A DNA stretch of 64,000 bases from JAGVPT01 sp964439265 (GTDB lineage: Bacteria; Bacteroidota; Ignavibacteria; UBA10030; UBA8401), in the NCBI GenBank assembly GCA_964439265.1, contig CAYTOA010000012.1, forward strand, positions 17,575-81,574, given 5' to 3'. The notes under the pieces are model-generated. The model was given only the letters and a program-made list of their open reading frames with translations. It was not told where the DNA came from and searched no databases. The stretch's first letter is position 1. Every line of letters starts with the position of its first letter. Shown here piece by piece: positions 50,789-60,233 of this stretch. Both the position numbers and the translations under genes were made by a program.

Positions 50789-51676
50789 ATGCATAATTCA
50801 ATCGTCCTCGTCAAGCAGGTACCGGATACTTCCAACATTTCCGGACAAGTGATGAAAGAGGATGGCACGGTGAATCGCGCCAAGCTTCCGGCAATCTTTA
50901 ATTTTGAGGACAAAGTTGCGCTTGAGTTTGCTCTTCAGATCAAGGATGAATGCGGCGGCAAAGTTACCGTCTTAACGATGGGCCCTCCCCGGGCATCGGA
51001 CGTCTTGCGGGAATGCCTCTACATGGGAGCAGACGAAGCATATCTCATTACGGATAGAAAGTTTGCGGGGGCGGATACGCTTGCGACTTCGTACGTGTTG
51101 AGCGAGGCGATAAAGAAAATTGGTAATTTCGATTTCGTGTTTGCCGGCCGACAGGCGATCGACGGCGACACCGCACAGGTCGGCCCTCAAACCGCCGAGA
51201 AGCTGAACATTCCTCAGGTGACCTACGCCGAGCGTATTCTCGCCATCAAAGACCGCTCTGTGCGGGTGCGAAGAAAAATTGACGGGGGTTACGAGATTCT
51301 CGATTGCACCTTGCCGGTATTGATGACGGTCCTTAAGGATGCCGGAGAGCCGCGGCCATTCAGCGCAAAAAGAGTGATGGCGTTTAAAGGAGCAAAGTCG
51401 CTCTTGGAATTGGAGAAAATGGCGGAAGGAAATTCATTGCTGTATATCGACAAGCTCGTCTTTGAATACACGAGCCGCTCGCTGTTCATTCCTACCTTGA
51501 CCGCCGACGATCTGAATATCGATGCATCGCGGTGCGGCGTTAAAGGTTCTCCGACGAAAGTCTATTCAGTGGAATCGGTCGTTCTCACCGGCAATGACCC
51601 AGTCCAGATTGAAAACTCGAAAGCAGGTATGAATTCATTGATCGACAAACTCATGGAAGATCGGATTCTCGGGTGA
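50789..51676 (+). CDS. etfB: Electron transfer flavoprotein, beta subunit
   Basis: 295 aa, somewhat longer than the usual 250-260. It begins IVLVKQVPDTSNISG; then NFEDKVALEFALQIKD, VTVLTMGPPRASDVLRECL, MGADEAYLITDRKFAGADT and AGRQAIDGDTAQVGPQ (AMP/FAD-shuttle loop) are characteristic. ETF-beta with EtfA carries electrons from acyl-CoA dehydrogenases to the quinone pool. Forms an operon with etfA (4 nt gap) and the acyl-CoA dehydrogenase. Confidence 0.95.
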   Translation: MHNSIVLVKQVPDTSNISGQVMKEDGTVNRAKLPAIFNFEDKVALEFALQIKDECGGKVTVLTMGPPRASDVLRECLYMGADEAYLITDRKFAGADTLATSYVLSEAIKKIGNFDFVFAGRQAIDGDTAQVGPQTAEKLNIPQVTYAERILAIKDRSVRVRRKIDGGYEILDCTLPVLMTVLKDAGEPRPFSAKRVMAFKGAKSLLELEKMAEGNSLLYIDKLVFEYTSRSLFIPTLTADDLNIDASRCGVKGSPTKVYSVESVVLTGNDPVQIENSKAGMNSLIDKLMEDRILG

Positions 51677-51680
51677 CGGC

Positions 51681-52700
51681 ATGAACCAGCTCGAAAATAA
51701 TGTGTGGGTTTTTGTAGAGCAGCGCGGCGGAAAACCCTCCGATGTAAGTCTCGAACTCTTGAGCAAAGGGAGGAAGTTGGCAGATGCCATGAAAGGAATG
51801 CTGATTTCTCTTGTCATCGGTAGCGGGGTTAAGGATGTCGCCATTGAAAGCTTCCGTTACGGCGCCGACCAGTCATTTCTGGTTGACGATCCCCAGCTCG
51901 GCAACTACACTACGCTCACATATGGCCGCATACTTAATGCGTTGGTCGATCAATACAAACCGAGAGTCGTGCTCTTCGGAGCAACCGTGACAGGCAGAGA
52001 TCTTGCGCCAAGAGTGGCTTCGCATACTAGAAGCGGGCTTACCGCCGATTGCACCGACCTCCAGGTTTCAACGGTGAATTACCTGGGGAAGGAATTTAAA
52101 GACCTGCTGCTTCAAATCCGTCCGGCGTTCGGCGGCAACATCATCGCCACCATTATTACTCCCGACACGCGAACCCAGATGGCCACCGTTCGCGAAGGGG
52201 TGATGGAAATGCATACGTTGCCGATCCCTCACGAAACAAGAATTATTGAAATTCCATTTATGCCCGACGATGTCGACGGCCTCGTCACGCTTGTTGAGCA
52301 GCATAGAGAGGAACGCAAAGTCAATTTGAAGGGCGCAGCCATTATTGTCGCGGGCGGATACGGGATGAGAACGAAGGAAAGTTTTAAGCTCATCTATGAC
52401 CTTGCGCATTCGATCGGCGGGGAAGTAGCGGGGAGCCGCGCTGCAGTCGATGCCGGCTTCATTCCTCACGAACGGCAGGTCGGTCAGACGGGTGTTACGG
52501 TTCGCCCCAAGCTCTACTTTGCTATCGGAATCTCCGGCGCAATCCAGCATCGCGCAGGGATGCAGGAGGCAAAGAAAATTATCGCCATTAATACCGATCC
52601 TGACGCCCCGATTTTCGAAGTAGCACATTACTCGATCGTGGGTGATGCGAGAGAGGTGATACCCAGATTCATCGAAGCATACAAAAGTAAACTGAAGTGA
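51681..52700 (+). CDS. etfA: Electron transfer flavoprotein, alpha subunit
   Basis: 339 aa with the N-terminal Rossmann-like domain (NNVWVFVEQRGG) and the FAD-binding C-terminal domain: GGEVAGSRAAVDAGFIPHER, VGQTGVTVRPKLYFAIGISG, AIQHRAGM, AINTDPDAPIFEVAHY. The conserved Arg and Asp for FAD are present. It starts 4 nt after etfB and ends 3 nt before the dehydrogenase. Confidence 0.97.
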   Translation: MNQLENNVWVFVEQRGGKPSDVSLELLSKGRKLADAMKGMLISLVIGSGVKDVAIESFRYGADQSFLVDDPQLGNYTTLTYGRILNALVDQYKPRVVLFGATVTGRDLAPRVASHTRSGLTADCTDLQVSTVNYLGKEFKDLLLQIRPAFGGNIIATIITPDTRTQMATVREGVMEMHTLPIPHETRIIEIPFMPDDVDGLVTLVEQHREERKVNLKGAAIIVAGGYGMRTKESFKLIYDLAHSIGGEVAGSRAAVDAGFIPHERQVGQTGVTVRPKLYFAIGISGAIQHRAGMQEAKKIIAINTDPDAPIFEVAHYSIVGDAREVIPRFIEAYKSKLK

Positions 52701-52703
52701 CCG

Positions 52704-54422
52704 ATGCCTAATTTCTTTCTTGACAACCCCGACGTTCAGTTTCATTTCAACGCGCTTGATCTGAAAGAGATCGTGAAGCTTGCTGAAGAAGATTACACGC
52801 AGTCAAGCCGGTTCAATTATGCGCCCGTCGATTACGACGATGCAATGGAAAATTACCGGAAAGTACTGGAAGTGATCGGCGACCTTGGCGGCAATCACAT
52901 TGCTCCGCGCGCGTCAGGCGTCGACCGGGATGGAGCCACGCTGACCGACGGCCGTGTTGCGTATGCGGAAGGAACGGCGAAAAATGTCGAGGAGCTTTCT
53001 CAGGCAGACCTTATGGGAATGATCCTTCCCCGCGAATACGGCGGGCTGAATTTTCCGTTCACAATCTACATGATGACTACGGAAATCCTTGCACGAGCAG
53101 ACGCGTCTCTCATGAACATCTTCGGACTTCAGGATATAGGAGATACGTTGAAGAAATTCGGCAGTGAGGCCCAGCTTCGAGAATTTTTGCCGAAAATATG
53201 TACAGGAGAATTTACCGGAGCGATGGTATTGACCGAGCCCGATGCAGGCTCCGACCTTCAGGCCATCAAACTCCATGCGTATCAGAATGAACAGGGAGAT
53301 TGGTTCTTGCGCGGAGTCAAACGATTCATCACGAACGGCAACGCCCAGGTACTTCTTGTCCTCGCCAGGTCGGAAGCCGGGACAAAGGATGCCCGCGGAT
53401 TGAGTCTATTCGTTTGTTACGGAGGGCCGACAGTCATCATTCGGCGAATCGAGAACAAACTCGGAATTCACGGTTCGCCGACGTGTGAACTGCAATTCAA
53501 CGACACGCCCGCACAACTCGTTGGTACCAGGAGATTTGGGCTGATCAAATACGTTCTGGACCTGATGTTTCGTGCGCGCATGGGAGTCTCGGCGCAGGCC
53601 CTCGGGATCTCACAGGCTGCGTATGAAGAAGCTTACAAGTATGCGCGCGAACGCCGGCAATTCGGAAAGCCAATTGTCGAAATCCCCGTTGTCTCGAATA
53701 TGCTCATCGAAATGAAAGTAATGGTGGAGAGTAGCCGATCGTTGTTCTACGCTGCCGCCAAATGCGTTGATGAGAAGGAAAAATTTGAAGAACTTGTTGA
53801 AAAACGAAAAACGGAGGGTAAGCCGGTCAGGGAAGAAATAGATAAATTGAAGCACATAACGAAGGTTGCAAACCTGCTTACGCCGATCACAAAATATACC
53901 ATTGCTGAAGGAGCGAACAAGATTACCTACGACGCTCTCCAGATTCATGGCGGGACGGGGTATATGAAAGAGTTTCATGTCGAGCAGCTCGCCCGCGACG
54001 CGCGCATCACGAACATCTACGAGGGGACATCTCAAATGCAGATCGTCGCCGCTTCGGGAGGGGTATTTAACGACGTGCTGTCCGATGTTTTTGAAGAGAA
54101 TGAAAAGAGAGATTTCAAAGGAGGATTGACAAAACTTTCCAATCATCTGAAAGAGATCCGTCAATTGTTTCTTGCAAGCCTTAAATATGTTGTGGAGAAA
54201 AAGGATGTAATTTTTCAGGAAGTGGCGTCGAAGGATCTTGTAGAGATGTACAGTTATCTTTACGTCGGTTATCTTCTGCTGCACGAAGCGGAGACGGAGC
54301 CCAGGAAGGTATTTATCGCTAACAGGTATATCGTCAATGCACTGGCTAATGCCCGCAAGAACGCTGAAGGGATCCGGGACGAGCTATTCGGCGATCTGAT
54401 TCACGCCGGCAAAATTCTCTAA
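52704..54422 (+). CDS. Acyl-CoA dehydrogenase (long form)
   Basis: 572 aa; a standard ACAD has about 380, the extra being an N-terminal helical extension and about 150 C-terminal residues. Seen: IYMMTTEILARADASLMNIFG, TGAMVLTEPDAGSDLQAIK, GVKRFITNGNAQ, RARMGVSAQALGISQAAYEEA, YARERRQFGKPI, QIHGGTGYMKEF and IYEGTSQMQIV with the catalytic Glu. It passes electrons to the ETF encoded just upstream. The C-terminal extension resembles the AidB/long-ACAD-type dehydrogenases; the chain-length preference is unknown. Confidence 0.94.
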   Translation: MPNFFLDNPDVQFHFNALDLKEIVKLAEEDYTQSSRFNYAPVDYDDAMENYRKVLEVIGDLGGNHIAPRASGVDRDGATLTDGRVAYAEGTAKNVEELSQADLMGMILPREYGGLNFPFTIYMMTTEILARADASLMNIFGLQDIGDTLKKFGSEAQLREFLPKICTGEFTGAMVLTEPDAGSDLQAIKLHAYQNEQGDWFLRGVKRFITNGNAQVLLVLARSEAGTKDARGLSLFVCYGGPTVIIRRIENKLGIHGSPTCELQFNDTPAQLVGTRRFGLIKYVLDLMFRARMGVSAQALGISQAAYEEAYKYARERRQFGKPIVEIPVVSNMLIEMKVMVESSRSLFYAAAKCVDEKEKFEELVEKRKTEGKPVREEIDKLKHITKVANLLTPITKYTIAEGANKITYDALQIHGGTGYMKEFHVEQLARDARITNIYEGTSQMQIVAASGGVFNDVLSDVFEENEKRDFKGGLTKLSNHLKEIRQLFLASLKYVVEKKDVIFQEVASKDLVEMYSYLYVGYLLLHEAETEPRKVFIANRYIVNALANARKNAEGIRDELFGDLIHAGKIL

Positions 54423-54451
54423 TAGATGTTAATTTTCAGAAGGAGGCTGCA

Positions 54452-54667
54452 ATGACAAAGAAGAAACAATATTACTACTATAGAATCTACGACGACGAAG
54501 AAAAGTTCAATTACTTTCGGAGTATGTACCAAGCGGAGAAGATTCGCAAAATGCTCAAAAAGTATGAAGTAGCTCATCAGGAGTACCACAACGCCGCGTT
54601 CGTCGATTTCCTCAAAAAATACGACTCCAAAGCAGAACTCATCGAAGTTGCTCGGATCTCCTACTAG
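54452..54667 (+). CDS. Small Tyr-rich hypothetical protein
   Basis: 71 aa with a perfect ribosome site (AAGGAGGCTGCAATG). Very rich in Tyr, Lys and Glu (KKKQYYYYRIYDDEEKFNYF); no domain recognised. It follows the dehydrogenase by 29 nt on the same strand and may be part of the etf operon. Confidence 0.65.
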   Translation: MTKKKQYYYYRIYDDEEKFNYFRSMYQAEKIRKMLKKYEVAHQEYHNAAFVDFLKKYDSKAELIEVARISY

Positions 54668-54969
54668 CGGCTTCCCCTCGCCGGGATAATGCAAAGAGTG
54701 CAGATGATATCTCTTCGGCGCTGACGGATTCTGAAACAGAGATTCACATCGTAAGCGGAGAAGCTGTAATTCTTTATTTCGCGAGTTGATTTTCATTTCA
54801 TTTGCCGCAGTTATTTCCCTTATGGCGAAGGTAGCCGTCTGAAAGCCGTTACATCACAATTCCCTCCAGAATAGGAACCGCTACATTCGAAAATTAATGT
54901 GGCGATTGAGCCAATATATTTGCTAATTTACGGAAAATCACCATTTGTGCATATACTTTAGGAGGTATC
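54668..54969. other. Gene-free stretch upstream of the GH3 gene
   Basis: 302 nt, AT-rich in its right half, presumably holding the GH3 promoter. No repeat or strong hairpin is seen. A ribosome site (TTTAGGAGGTATC) ends the region. Confidence 0.45.
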
Positions 54970-57630
54970 ATGCAGTGGTTTTCCATATCGCACAGAACGA
55001 AGCGGAGTATATTCATCGCAAACGTTGTAATGTTTTCTTCTCTCTGCGCCCAAAGCCCCGGTGCTAACCCTCTGTACTTGGATTATACTCAGCCGGTCGA
55101 GAAACGAGTCGATGACCTGATCTCGAAAATGACGCTGCAGGAGAAAGTTTCACAGATGGTCAACGGCGCAAAAGCGATTCCGCGTCTTCAAATTCCAGAA
55201 TACGATTGGTGGAATGAATGTCTGCACGGCGTTGCTAGAGCGGGAACTGCGACAGTATTCCCCCAGGCTATCGGTCTCTCGGCGAGTTGGGACACTGACA
55301 TGATGCACAGCGTGGCCGATGTGATATCGACTGAGGCTCGTGCGAAGAACAATGAATTTCTGAGGAAGGGAGAACGGGAGATCTATAAGGGGCTCACATT
55401 TTGGAGTCCAAACATCAACATCTTCCGCGACCCAAGGTGGGGACGGGGCCAGGAGACGTACGGTGAAGATCCGTATCTGACTGCGCGAATGGGCGTATCA
55501 TTTGTAACTGGACTCCAGGGGGATGACCCGAAATATTTCAAGGTGATCTCCACGCCGAAACATTACGCGGTTCACAGCGGACCCGAGCCCGACAGACACA
55601 CGTTTAACGCAATCATCGACAACCACGATTTGTACGACACGTATCTGCCGGCTTTTGAAGCGTGCATCAGAGAGGGGGGTGCGTATTCAATAATGTGCGC
55701 CTACAACCGCTTCATGGGAGACGCCTGTTGCGGCTCTCCTCAACTGCTGCGCACAATCCTCCGCGATAAATGGGGGTTCAAGGGGTACATTGTATCGGAC
55801 TGCGGAGCGATCAACGACATCTTCGAAAATCATAAAGTCGTTGCAACGGCTCCTGAAGCAGCCGCGATCGCCGTGAAGGCCGGGACCGACCTCGAATGCG
55901 GAAGCGTTTACCCCTCGGCGTTGCTCGATGCAGTGAAGCAAGGTTTGATCACCGAAAATCAAATCGATGTTTCAGTAAAACGTCTTTTCAGTGCCCGCTT
56001 CCGCTTGGGTATGTTCGATCCCCCCGAGGCAGTGAAATATCAGCGGATTCCATTTTCAGAAAATGATTCACCGGAACATCGTGCATTGTCTCTTCGCGCG
56101 GCGCATGAATCGATTGTACTGTTGAAGAATTCAAACAGCACGCTGCCGATCAAAAAGGAAGTGAAACGCATCGCGGTGATCGGCCCGAATGCCGACAACG
56201 ATCTTATATTGCTGGGAAATTACAACGGAACGCCTTCGAAGTTCGTTACTCCTCTGCAGGGCATCAAAAACAGGTCTGGGAATGCCGTCGAGGTGACGTA
56301 CGAAGCCGGATGCGATGTTGTCGATGCAGAAGGTATTGTCAACAACCTCTCCTCGGATGTCGCGAGCGTCAATGGCGAGCCCGGTCTAAAGGTAGAATTG
56401 TTCAAGAACGGGGAGTTGTCGGGTGATCCATTTCTCGCAAGGCGCGACAATCTGGGGAATCCTAATTTATTCTATGGTTCGCTCACTCCTTCCTTCAACG
56501 GTTCTGAAGACATTGCTTCCATTCGATGGAGCGGTGATATAACCGCACCGGAGACCGGGGAATTCGATTTCATGGTCAGGAGTGACGGCGGTTTTCGGCT
56601 GGTTTTCGCAGGCGATACTGTGTTTGACGATTGGTCAAATCGAGGTCATGCGACGAAAGATCATCGTGTTTCACTGAAAAAAGGAACATCATATCCATTC
56701 ATTTTCGAATTTTCGCGAAGATCACACTGGCCTCGCCTTTCCGTGCAGTGGAAATTATTGAACAGCAATCACACGAAGAAGGCAGTCGAACTTGCAAAAA
56801 ATTCTGATCTCGTCATCTTTGTGGGAGGAATTACGCCTCAGCTTGAGGGGGAAGAAATGGATGTAACCTACGAAGGTTTCAAGGGAGGAGACCGCACGAA
56901 TTTGAATCTTCCTGCCGTTCAGGAAAACTTGTTAAAAGAGCTTCAGGCAACGGGTACTCCAGTTGTTCTGGTCCTCACGAGCGGCAGCGCTTTGGCAGTG
57001 AACTGGGAGAAGGAAAATCTTCCAGCCATCGTGCAGCTGTGGTATCCCGGCGAAGAAGGCGGGACGGCCCTTGCCGACGTTCTCTTTGGCGACTATAACC
57101 CGGCTGGAAGATTGCCGGTGACATTCTATAAGTCGGCCGACCAGCTTCCGCCGTTCAACGATTACAATATGAAAGGGAGAACCTACAGGTACTTCTCGGG
57201 AGAGCCGTTGTTTGCATTTGGATATGGACTAAGCTACACGCATTTCCATTATCAGCATTTAAGTATTCCTCCACAGATCAGGACCGGAGACTCCGCTGTA
57301 ATTTCCGTCGAAGTTCAGAATACAGGGACGCTTGGTGGAGATGAAGTTGTCGAAGTATATGTAAAGAATCTTTCCGCGGCAGGCACTGTCCCAATTCATT
57401 CACTGCAAAGTTTAAGACGCATTCATCTCGATGCCGGCGAAAAAAGAACTGTTGCATTCAGGCTTATGCCGAAGCAATTTGCAATTATCAATGCAGATGC
57501 AAATCGCGAAGTCGATGAAGGCGAATATGAGATCGCCGTGGGTGGAGTCCAACCCGGGACGATCTCACCAACATCTGATATTATTCTTCAAAAAATGAAG
57601 ATTGTCGGGAATCCTGTTGTCACGGAATGA
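54970..57630 (+). CDS. Secreted GH3 glycosidase with PA14 domain
   Basis: 886 aa. An N-terminal signal (SIFIANVVMFSSLCAQ, residues about 13-28) precedes the GH3 barrel: DLISKMTLQEKVSQM, LHGVARAG, NINIFRDPRWGRGQETYGED, TPKHYAVHSGPE and VSDCGAIND with nucleophile Asp277. The alpha/beta sandwich domain (IAVIGPNADND) contains an inserted PA14 lectin-like domain (residues about 470-600). A fibronectin-III-like C-terminal domain (VEVYVKNLS) follows. It resembles beta-xylosidase or beta-glucosidase GH3s; the exact sugar is unknown. It probably acts in the periplasm on plant oligosaccharides. Confidence 0.93.
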   Translation: MQWFSISHRTKRSIFIANVVMFSSLCAQSPGANPLYLDYTQPVEKRVDDLISKMTLQEKVSQMVNGAKAIPRLQIPEYDWWNECLHGVARAGTATVFPQAIGLSASWDTDMMHSVADVISTEARAKNNEFLRKGEREIYKGLTFWSPNINIFRDPRWGRGQETYGEDPYLTARMGVSFVTGLQGDDPKYFKVISTPKHYAVHSGPEPDRHTFNAIIDNHDLYDTYLPAFEACIREGGAYSIMCAYNRFMGDACCGSPQLLRTILRDKWGFKGYIVSDCGAINDIFENHKVVATAPEAAAIAVKAGTDLECGSVYPSALLDAVKQGLITENQIDVSVKRLFSARFRLGMFDPPEAVKYQRIPFSENDSPEHRALSLRAAHESIVLLKNSNSTLPIKKEVKRIAVIGPNADNDLILLGNYNGTPSKFVTPLQGIKNRSGNAVEVTYEAGCDVVDAEGIVNNLSSDVASVNGEPGLKVELFKNGELSGDPFLARRDNLGNPNLFYGSLTPSFNGSEDIASIRWSGDITAPETGEFDFMVRSDGGFRLVFAGDTVFDDWSNRGHATKDHRVSLKKGTSYPFIFEFSRRSHWPRLSVQWKLLNSNHTKKAVELAKNSDLVIFVGGITPQLEGEEMDVTYEGFKGGDRTNLNLPAVQENLLKELQATGTPVVLVLTSGSALAVNWEKENLPAIVQLWYPGEEGGTALADVLFGDYNPAGRLPVTFYKSADQLPPFNDYNMKGRTYRYFSGEPLFAFGYGLSYTHFHYQHLSIPPQIRTGDSAVISVEVQNTGTLGGDEVVEVYVKNLSAAGTVPIHSLQSLRRIHLDAGEKRTVAFRLMPKQFAIINADANREVDEGEYEIAVGGVQPGTISPTSDIILQKMKIVGNPVVTE

Positions 57631-57811
57631 ATTGATCGAGCCTCATACGAACACGGTATCATTCTTAAGTCTGGAAACCTTCGAAATTCTTTTTTTCTAA
57701 ATCTAAGAACGATAATTTGACCGGCGATCGGATTTGAAAGAACAGCTCTTTGCGTTGATTTGAAGCAGGAATAAGTAATCTTAATTGTGGGGGCTCAATT
57801 GTCAGATTGGC

Positions 57812-58381
57812 ATGAGACTTGCGCCTGATTGGAGTAAAGTACAACAATTGAGGAGAGACGCCATCTACGTCATTCGAAATATTCTGCTGCCAACTGATTT
57901 CTCGGAGTGTTCGACCGCTGCATTTGAGCATGCTTCAACGTTCGCCGTCATGTATAATGCGCATCTGCATGTTCTGCATGTCGTCAGAGACCATCCTTTG
58001 GTTACGATGGATTCCAGCACTCCTGAGGGAGAAAAGAACAAAAGTTCCAATTTGCATGGCCCCGAAGGCGAGTTGAGAAAACTCGTTCAAAGAATCTTAC
58101 CTCATCAATCCAAGGTCATTGAAGCGGTCAGGTATGGTCAAGCCTACAAAGAGATTGTCAACTATGCTCGCAGCGAAGACATTGACCTTATTGTTATTGC
58201 TACTCATGGCCGAACCGGGTTAACACACATGGTGATGGGGAGTGTTGCTGAACGGATAGTCCGTTTTTCGCCTGTCCCGGTTCTTACGATCAAACCTCCA
58301 AAACTGCCGGATGCGGACGTATCAAACGGCGAACGGAGGCCCGGTGTTGCCGAAGAGACAATTCATGAGTACACCGTCTGA
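57812..58381 (+). CDS. Universal stress protein (UspA family)
   Basis: About 189 aa. The Usp domain starts VIRNILLPTDFSECSTAAFE, with YNAHLHVLHVV and the ATP-binding C-terminal motif ATHGRTGLTHMVMGSVAERIV RFSPVPVLTI (G-2x-G-9x-G-S pattern present), so it is the ATP-binding type. The start is unclear: ATG 57812 gives about 20 extra residues before the domain, while the best ribosome site (GAGGAGAG, 57849-57856) has no ATG nearby. The C-terminal ~25 residues are unconserved. Confidence 0.88.
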   Translation: MRLAPDWSKVQQLRRDAIYVIRNILLPTDFSECSTAAFEHASTFAVMYNAHLHVLHVVRDHPLVTMDSSTPEGEKNKSSNLHGPEGELRKLVQRILPHQSKVIEAVRYGQAYKEIVNYARSEDIDLIVIATHGRTGLTHMVMGSVAERIVRFSPVPVLTIKPPKLPDADVSNGERRPGVAEETIHEYTV

Positions 58382-58603
58382 TTGATCAAGTCGCCGGCAT
58401 CCTCATAATGTCGCGGGCGAAAATTGCTCGAGGTCCAAAAGACTCTCAGTGGTGTCCATCATTGTCCACACAATTCTCCCATCCAATTCGAAAATGAACC
58501 GGTGCGTGACGGCGGTCATCGATCGAACCAGGACGATAAAAATCTTGCCTTCTCCGGTGAACTTTTGTATATTCCTGATATGTAGTTGTATTGATTGTTC
58601 TTA

Positions 58604-58686
58604 GCGGAAGTGGTGGAATTGGCAGACACACCATCTTGAGGGGGTGGCGCCCACAAGGCGTGCGGGTTCAAGTCCCGCCTTCCGCA
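58604..58686 (+). tRNA. tRNA-Leu (anticodon GAG)
   Basis: Type II tRNA: acceptor GCGGAAG/CTTCCGC, anticodon stem CCATC/GGTGG around TTGAGGG (anticodon GAG), long variable arm CGCC-CACAA-GGCG, T-arm GCGGG-TTCAAGT-CCCGC and discriminator A. CCA is not encoded. Confidence 0.94.
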
Positions 58687-58747
58687 CATTACAGTTGACA
58701 TTGAAGAAAAGCGTTCTTACTTTTTGTCAATCAAAGGAAGTGACGGC

Positions 58748-59155
58748 GTGAAAATCTTCGTTCGTATTTTTCTTCTCCTTGTGATGATCTCGACATTTGT
58801 TCTGGGGGGAGCCACGATTCGTGATGGATCTCTTCAGGCGCGAAGCGACGGGAACGATGTATCGATTCAGTGGGGAACGACGGATGAGAACTTGATGCAG
58901 GAATTTGTGATTGAACGACAGGCAAGCGGACAAAGTGACTGGAATGCATTGGACCCGGTCATCGCGCCAAAAGGGAACAATTCATTTTATGAGTTTGTAG
59001 ACCAGACTGCTTTCAAAGCCAACGCATCGGTATACCAGTACAGGATACGGATCGTTGCTCTGGACGGAACCTCATATTCGAAGATCATGGTCGTTTCGCA
59101 TAATGTTTCAAGCGTCAAACGTACGTGGGGAAGTTTGAAAGCAATGTTTCGTTAA
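58748..59155 (+). CDS. Exported hypothetical protein, FN3-like
   Basis: 135 aa starting at GTG with a ribosome site (AAAGGAAGTGACGGCGTG). Residues 1-22 are a signal peptide (VKIFVRIFLLLVMISTFVLG). The mature part (VSIQWGTTDENLMQEFVIER, YQYRIRIVALDG) has the strand pattern of one fibronectin type III domain. Function unknown. It precedes Maf on the same strand with 65 nt between. Confidence 0.65.
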   Translation: MKIFVRIFLLLVMISTFVLGGATIRDGSLQARSDGNDVSIQWGTTDENLMQEFVIERQASGQSDWNALDPVIAPKGNNSFYEFVDQTAFKANASVYQYRIRIVALDGTSYSKIMVVSHNVSSVKRTWGSLKAMFR

Positions 59156-59220
59156 CAGATATTCTTATTAAACAAGAGCGATACATTACGCACGTCATGT
59201 ATCGCTTTTTTTTTGATTCT

Positions 59221-59811
59221 ATGGAGAAAACCACCAAACCGATCATCCTTGCATCCCGTTCGCCGCGCCGGATCCATCTGCTGCATCAAATAGGGATTCC
59301 GTTCACTGTCCAGGAAAGCGGCGTGGACGAGCACATCCCGGACGGGATAGCGCCGGAAGAAGCAGTCCGCAGGCTTGCATTGGAGAAAGCGGTTAAAGTT
59401 GCTGCAAGGCTTCGGGAAGGCATAGTGATCGGTGCTGATACGATCGTTGTGCTCGACACAATGATCCTCGGTAAACCTGCATCGAAGGATGAAGCGGCAG
59501 CGATGTTGACAATGCTCGGAGGAAGAACTCACACGGTGTTCACCGGCTTCGCATTGGTGGACGTTCAATCGCAAAAGACGTTCATCGATTACGAAAGGAC
59601 GGAAGTGACGTTTCGCCAGTTAGGGAAAATGGAAATTGAAAGTTACGTCGATTCGGGATCTCCGATGGACAAGGCTGGAGCGTACGGGATTCAGGACGAT
59701 TACGGAGCCGTTTTTGTCGAAAAGATAAACGGGTGTTTTTATACAGTCGTAGGTTTTCCGCTTTCGAAATTCTATACAGCATGGAATTTGTTCCTCGAAC
59801 AGTTGAAGTAA
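59221..59811 (+). CDS. maf: Maf-family nucleotide pyrophosphatase
   Basis: 196 aa, hydrolysing non-canonical or modified nucleoside triphosphates (dTTP/UTP or m7GTP class). Signature: PIILASRSPRRIHLLHQIG at the N-terminus, GADTIVVLDTMILGKPAS, LGGRTHTVFTGFAL, and DKAGAYGIQD with the conserved Asp, Lys and Gln. ATG 59221 places the signature at residue 8. The next gene starts 17 nt downstream. Confidence 0.94.
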   Translation: MEKTTKPIILASRSPRRIHLLHQIGIPFTVQESGVDEHIPDGIAPEEAVRRLALEKAVKVAARLREGIVIGADTIVVLDTMILGKPASKDEAAAMLTMLGGRTHTVFTGFALVDVQSQKTFIDYERTEVTFRQLGKMEIESYVDSGSPMDKAGAYGIQDDYGAVFVEKINGCFYTVVGFPLSKFYTAWNLFLEQLK

Positions 59812-59828
59812 ATCTCAGAGAGGGATTC

Positions 59829-60233
59829 ATGGGCCAAAAAATTCGAGTATTGATTGCCAAGGCCGGGTTGGACGGTCATGACCGCGGCGCAAAGGTGATC
59901 GCAGCCGCCCTTCGCGACGGGGGAATGGAAGTCATCTATACCGGCGTCCGCAAATCGCCGGAGGTGATTGTCGAGGCGGCGCTGCAGGAAGACGTGAACG
60001 CGGTCGGCATAAGCTCGCTGAGCGGGGCACACATGACGATCTTTCCGAAAGTCTTGGCGTTAATGAAAGAGAAGGGGATGGATGATGTGCTGCTTTTTGG
60101 CGGCGGAATTATCCCTCAGCACGACATCGAAAAACTGAATAGCATGGGCATCGGCAAACTTTTTACACCCGGCGCTTCGATGATAGAGATTGTCGATTAT
60201 CTGAAAACGTATTTTCAAACCCGCCTGGCGTAG
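59829..60233 (+). CDS. B12-binding protein (methylmalonyl-CoA mutase small-chain type)
   Basis: 134 aa, a stand-alone cobalamin-binding Rossmann domain. The DxHxxG motif that binds B12 is in AKAGLDGHDRGAKVIAAALR (residues about 9-28), followed by GISSLSGAHM and LLFGGGIIPQHD. It is the size of the C-terminal domain of methylmalonyl-CoA mutase, found as a separate subunit in some bacteria and archaea. The large catalytic subunit is not in the window. Its stop is directly adjacent to the end of the convergent polB. Confidence 0.92.
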   Translation: MGQKIRVLIAKAGLDGHDRGAKVIAAALRDGGMEVIYTGVRKSPEVIVEAALQEDVNAVGISSLSGAHMTIFPKVLALMKEKGMDDVLLFGGGIIPQHDIEKLNSMGIGKLFTPGASMIEIVDYLKTYFQTRLA